Positions 61,211 to 64,000 of a stretch of 64,000 nt of DNA are shown in pieces. A program made the translations under genes and the position numbers. Source of the DNA: AP-15 sp050729795 (GTDB taxonomy: Bacteria > Pseudomonadota > Alphaproteobacteria > ATCC43930 > CGMCC-115725). Positions within the stretch are counted from its first letter, which is position 1. Every line of letters begins with the position of its first letter. The notes under the pieces were generated by a model, which worked only from the letters and a program-made list of their open reading frames with translations, did no database searches and had not been told where the DNA came from. The stretch is taken from assembly GCA_050729795.1 (NCBI GenBank), contig JBOHME010000004.1, forward strand, positions 1-64,000, read 5' to 3'.

Positions 61211-61902
61211 CTGACGACTCGATCCTCGCAATCGCCGGCGGTGGCGGCGGCGCGGGCAGTCTCCTCGGCGGCCAGGGCCAGGACGGGTCCACATCGACCT
61301 CGGGCGGCACCACCACGGGTGGCGCTCAAGGCGGAGCCGGCGGCAAAGGCGGCCTCAGCGGCGGTGCTGGGGGCGGCGGCGGCTATTTGTTTCCCGGACA
61401 AAACGGCGACGGAACTTATTCGTTTCCCGGACAAAACGCCACGGGCGCTGTCGCCGGCGGCGGTGGTTCTTTCATCCTCAGCCTCTTTGGTAAAACAGTG
61501 CAAGGCGGCCTCGCCGGCGGCGTTGGTGTCGCCGGTATCGGTGGTGACGGTGGGTTTGGCGGCGGTGGTGGCGGCGCCATTAGCGGCGGGGGCGGTGGCG
61601 GTTACAGCGGTGGTGGCAGCGGCGGCGCTCTGTCCGGTGGCGGTACACCTGGTGGCGGTGGCGGCTCGATCCTGAACAGCGACGCGGGCGACCCGATGCT
61701 CGATTACGGTTACGAAGCCGGAAACGGCTTTGTCACGATGAAATTCCTGAGCGGCTCGGTGTTCTTGGCTGCGGCCGCCGATCCGCCGGCCGGCAGCGAC
61801 CCGGTGCCGGAGCCGGGCTCGCTCGGCCTTCTCGCCACCGGGCTCCTCGCCACCGGGCTCTTGAGCCTGGGTGTGGTGCGCCACCGCCGGCAGCACGGCT
61901 GA
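61135..61902 (+). CDS. Glycine-rich PEP-CTERM protein, N-terminus missing
   Basis: Real coding appears to start near 61211 (DDSILAIAGGGGGAGSLLGG) and ends with the PEP-CTERM signal VPEPGSLGLLATGLL, a hydrophobic helix and VRHRR. The body is glycine-rich with two FPGQN repeats. The only start (GTG 61135) gives 25 residues antisense to the truncated regulator and no signal peptide, although such proteins must be exported before exosortase processing. The sorting helix has an exact 15-bp duplication (LATGL twice). Probably a 5'-truncated gene. Confidence 0.7.
   Translation: MPAPHRSGSPVLQTDSRGRRSPKNPADDSILAIAGGGGGAGSLLGGQGQDGSTSTSGGTTTGGAQGGAGGKGGLSGGAGGGGGYLFPGQNGDGTYSFPGQNATGAVAGGGGSFILSLFGKTVQGGLAGGVGVAGIGGDGGFGGGGGGAISGGGGGGYSGGGSGGALSGGGTPGGGGGSILNSDAGDPMLDYGYEAGNGFVTMKFLSGSVFLAAAADPPAGSDPVPEPGSLGLLATGLLATGLLSLGVVRHRRQHG
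61831..61860. repeat. 15-bp tandem duplication in the PEP-CTERM helix
   Basis: ctcgccaccgggctc is present twice without change, adding five residues to the membrane segment of the sorting signal. Confidence 0.9.
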
Positions 61903-61936
61903 GCGATTTTCCGTCGGGGCGCGAACCCGAGCCCGC

Positions 61937-64000
<2,064 letters not shown>

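Overview
The window is a 64 kb stretch of high-GC DNA, densely coded on both strands, from an alphaproteobacterium. The evidence is the ffs-dnaX arrangement, a NUDIX/winged-helix NAD regulator, a bifunctional transaldolase/phosphoglucose isomerase and the general protein similarity. The pentose phosphate operon recalls Acetobacteraceae and other Rhodospirillales, but genus and species cannot be settled from the sequence. Most genes are ordinary chromosomal genes. Two AT-richer islands (about 10.9-11.8 kb and 22.9-23.8 kb) look acquired. No tRNA, rRNA operon, CRISPR array, insertion sequence or phage gene was found.

Layout. 0-3.4 kb: dnaX (partial) with the SRP RNA gene ahead of it, a Rieske oxygenase and an enoyl-CoA hydratase. 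3.7-8.6 kb: MarC and DUF202 membrane proteins, a sulfatase, a methyltransferase and a CoA-binding protein. 8.7-20 kb: an MFS carrier, a second enoyl-CoA hydratase, a polysaccharide deacetylase, a BT1-type carrier, a lipoprotein, a methyltransferase with regulatory domain, a GNAT protein, a phthalate-dioxygenase-like Rieske protein and a multi-pass membrane protein. 19.9-20.2 kb: a SelW/Rdx-family selenoprotein that ordinary gene calling would miss. 20.2-30.1 kb: a DHA2 exporter, a VOC protein, a broken DUF2971 gene, a thioesterase, glgX, an adenosine kinase and bipA. 30.4-31 kb: a hicAB toxin-antitoxin pair with a palindromic operator. 31.2-33.9 kb: rpsD, a CNNM/CBS protein and an RskA-like remnant.

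34.1-43.6 kb is one long plus-strand pentose phosphate operon: gntK, a collapsed transketolase gene, tal-pgi, gnd, zwf, rpe, pgl, rpiA and a HAD phosphatase. It provides gluconate phosphorylation, the oxidative branch from glucose 6-phosphate to ribulose 5-phosphate, and the epimerase, isomerase and transaldolase steps. Its transketolase is reduced to the two ends of the gene, so that activity must come from elsewhere. 43.7-49.4 kb holds folD, a PEP mutase-family lyase, the NAD regulator, comM and DoxX. 49.4-52.3 kb is a minus-strand NDP-heptose operon (hddA, gmhA, hddC-gmhB fusion), divergent from an XrtA/PEP-CTERM-type glycosyltransferase. 54.2-57 kb is a queuosine operon (tgt, queF, queG). 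The right end has a 2-hydroxyacid dehydrogenase, an amidase, a 36-residue lysine-rich protein, a 5'-truncated TPR regulator facing a 5'-truncated PEP-CTERM protein, and lon (partial).

Two themes stand out. The UGA-containing selW gene implies that this organism decodes selenocysteine. Short tandem duplications of 14-21 bp, mostly in multiples of three, recur at more than ten places in genes, at stop codons and in promoters, alongside several deletion-scarred genes.
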